Below are positions 6,979-7,480 of a stretch of DNA of 7,480 nucleotides, piece after piece. Position numbers and translations under genes: made by a program. This stretch comes from Coriobacteriales bacterium. GTDB lineage: Bacteria; Actinomycetota; Coriobacteriia; Coriobacteriales; UBA8131. The stretch covers positions 1 through 7,480 of the forward strand of contig JAISFJ010000090.1 in NCBI GenBank assembly GCA_031263665.1, in the 5' to 3' direction. Under the pieces are notes generated by a model. The model did not search any database. It was not told the DNA's origin and saw nothing but the letters and a program-made list of their open reading frames with translations. The stretch's first letter is position 1, and each line of letters opens with the position of its first letter.

Positions 6979-6983
6979 GCCAA
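6955..6983 (-). promoter_or_regulatory. Candidate sigma-70-type promoter of the operon
   Basis: On the minus strand TTGGCT (6978-6983) is followed after exactly 17 bases by TATGGT (6955-6960). Each box matches the consensus at four of six positions. Transcription would begin near 6948 and read into the molybdoenzyme gene. The boxes are individually modest; the ideal spacing and coincidence with the inverted repeat raise the likelihood. Confidence 0.45.
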
Positions 6984-7133
6984 AAAATTCAGTATTTCAG
7001 ACCGAGAAAACAAGCCCCTCATACTTTGCGACTGAAAGAAAAGGTAAAAAGGGTCGCCAAAGCGTAGCGTGAGATAGTCAAGGGTTGTGAAGGGATGGGA
7101 GCGGGCGGGCAAGCCGGAGATGACCTATGATAG

Positions 7134-7480
7134 ACTAAAACATCTTCAAATCAAGTCGATCCAACAAAGAAAGGCATTTCAGAAGACTATATGGGAGCCC
7201 TGTTTGAAAATTACGTGATTGCGGAGATAATCAAGACCTATCAGTATGCTGCCCTCGAGCCACCAGTTTATTATTATCGCGACACAAAGCAGAAGGAGAT
7301 AGACCTCATCATCTGGGATAGGGGAGCGCTTCATCCCATCGAAGTGAAAAGCACATCAAATCCTGGGTTGAATGCCATCAAATCCTTCACAGCGTTGGAT
7401 GCGCCAACGCTTAAACGCGGTAACGGAGCGGTCATCTGCCTTGCGCCAACGCTCGGCTCGCTTTCAAAAGATGTCTACAC
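7134..7480 (+). pseudogene. DUF4143-type ATPase C-terminal remnant
   Basis: The plus-strand frame starting after the TAG at 7131-7133 stays open to the right edge. From about 7173 it reads GISEDYMGALFENYVIAEII, then YYYRDTKQKEIDLII, HPIEVKST and GAVICLAP. These are the landmarks of the DUF4143 domain, the restriction-endonuclease-like C-terminal half of a widespread family of AAA ATPases, with the acidic residue of EIDL and the E-x-K of PIEVK. Such proteins are usually about 380-450 residues with a Walker A ATPase domain first; here that domain is absent and replaced by unrelated sequence. The only useful ATG (7191) has no ribosome binding site and lies within the conserved domain. I therefore read it as the broken end of a former gene, with a few more residues probably beyond the window. 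A short standalone protein cannot be fully excluded. Confidence 0.72.

Larger units (their letters stand above)
6818..7133. other. Intergenic region with operon leader and promoter
   Basis: About 315 bases without a credible gene. The part next to the molybdoenzyme (6818 to about 6948) would be a leader of roughly 130 bases if the promoter at 6955-6983 is right. It contains three GGCTT repeats on the minus strand and a small GCTT/AAGC dyad, but no riboswitch I can recognise. The part from 6985 to 7133 is purine-rich and then G-rich on the plus strand; no gene, RNA or repeat is seen in it. Confidence 0.5.

Overview
The window looks like part of an anaerobic bacterial chromosome that invests in molybdenum/tungsten redox enzymes. 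Base composition is moderate (mid-50s percent G+C by eye). Ribosome binding sites are strong (AAGGAGG type). The molybdopterin enzyme has the GCHxxCG...GRLC style that I associate with gut Eggerthellaceae (Coriobacteriia) and related anaerobes such as Desulfitobacterium-like Firmicutes. Taxonomy is an inference from protein style only; no rRNA or other marker is present.

Almost everything lies on the minus strand as one probable five-gene operon, read from right to left. The order is: a cytoplasmic DMSO-reductase-superfamily molybdopterin enzyme (4238-6817), a small two-cluster 4Fe-4S ferredoxin (3863-4201), an amidohydrolase-2 family protein (2745-3794), an MFS transporter (1253-2710), and a second MFS transporter cut by the left window edge (1-1159). 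Gaps are 36, 68, 34 and 93 bases, each with a ribosome binding site. Two gaps hold clear hairpins, at 4218-4238 and 1209-1240. A candidate promoter with a perfect 10-bp-arm inverted repeat lying over its -35/-10 spacer sits upstream at 6952-6983. To the right, on the plus strand, is the C-terminal part of a DUF4143-type ATPase without its ATPase domain, probably a gene remnant, running off the window.

The simplest working model is uptake of a small organic compound, possibly a carboxylated or phenolic one, by one or both MFS carriers. The compound would then be reduced, hydrated or transhydroxylated by the soluble Mo/W enzyme with electrons through the ferredoxin, and a TIM-barrel amidohydrolase-like protein would act on the same substrate or product. 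The substrate cannot be read from the sequence. The most unusual points are four: the amidohydrolase-like protein has lost most of the metal ligands of its family; the molybdoenzyme lacks the first cysteine of its N-terminal cluster motif and has a candidate cysteine metal ligand; the ferredoxin is half-sized; and the operator-like dyad fits exactly over the candidate promoter.
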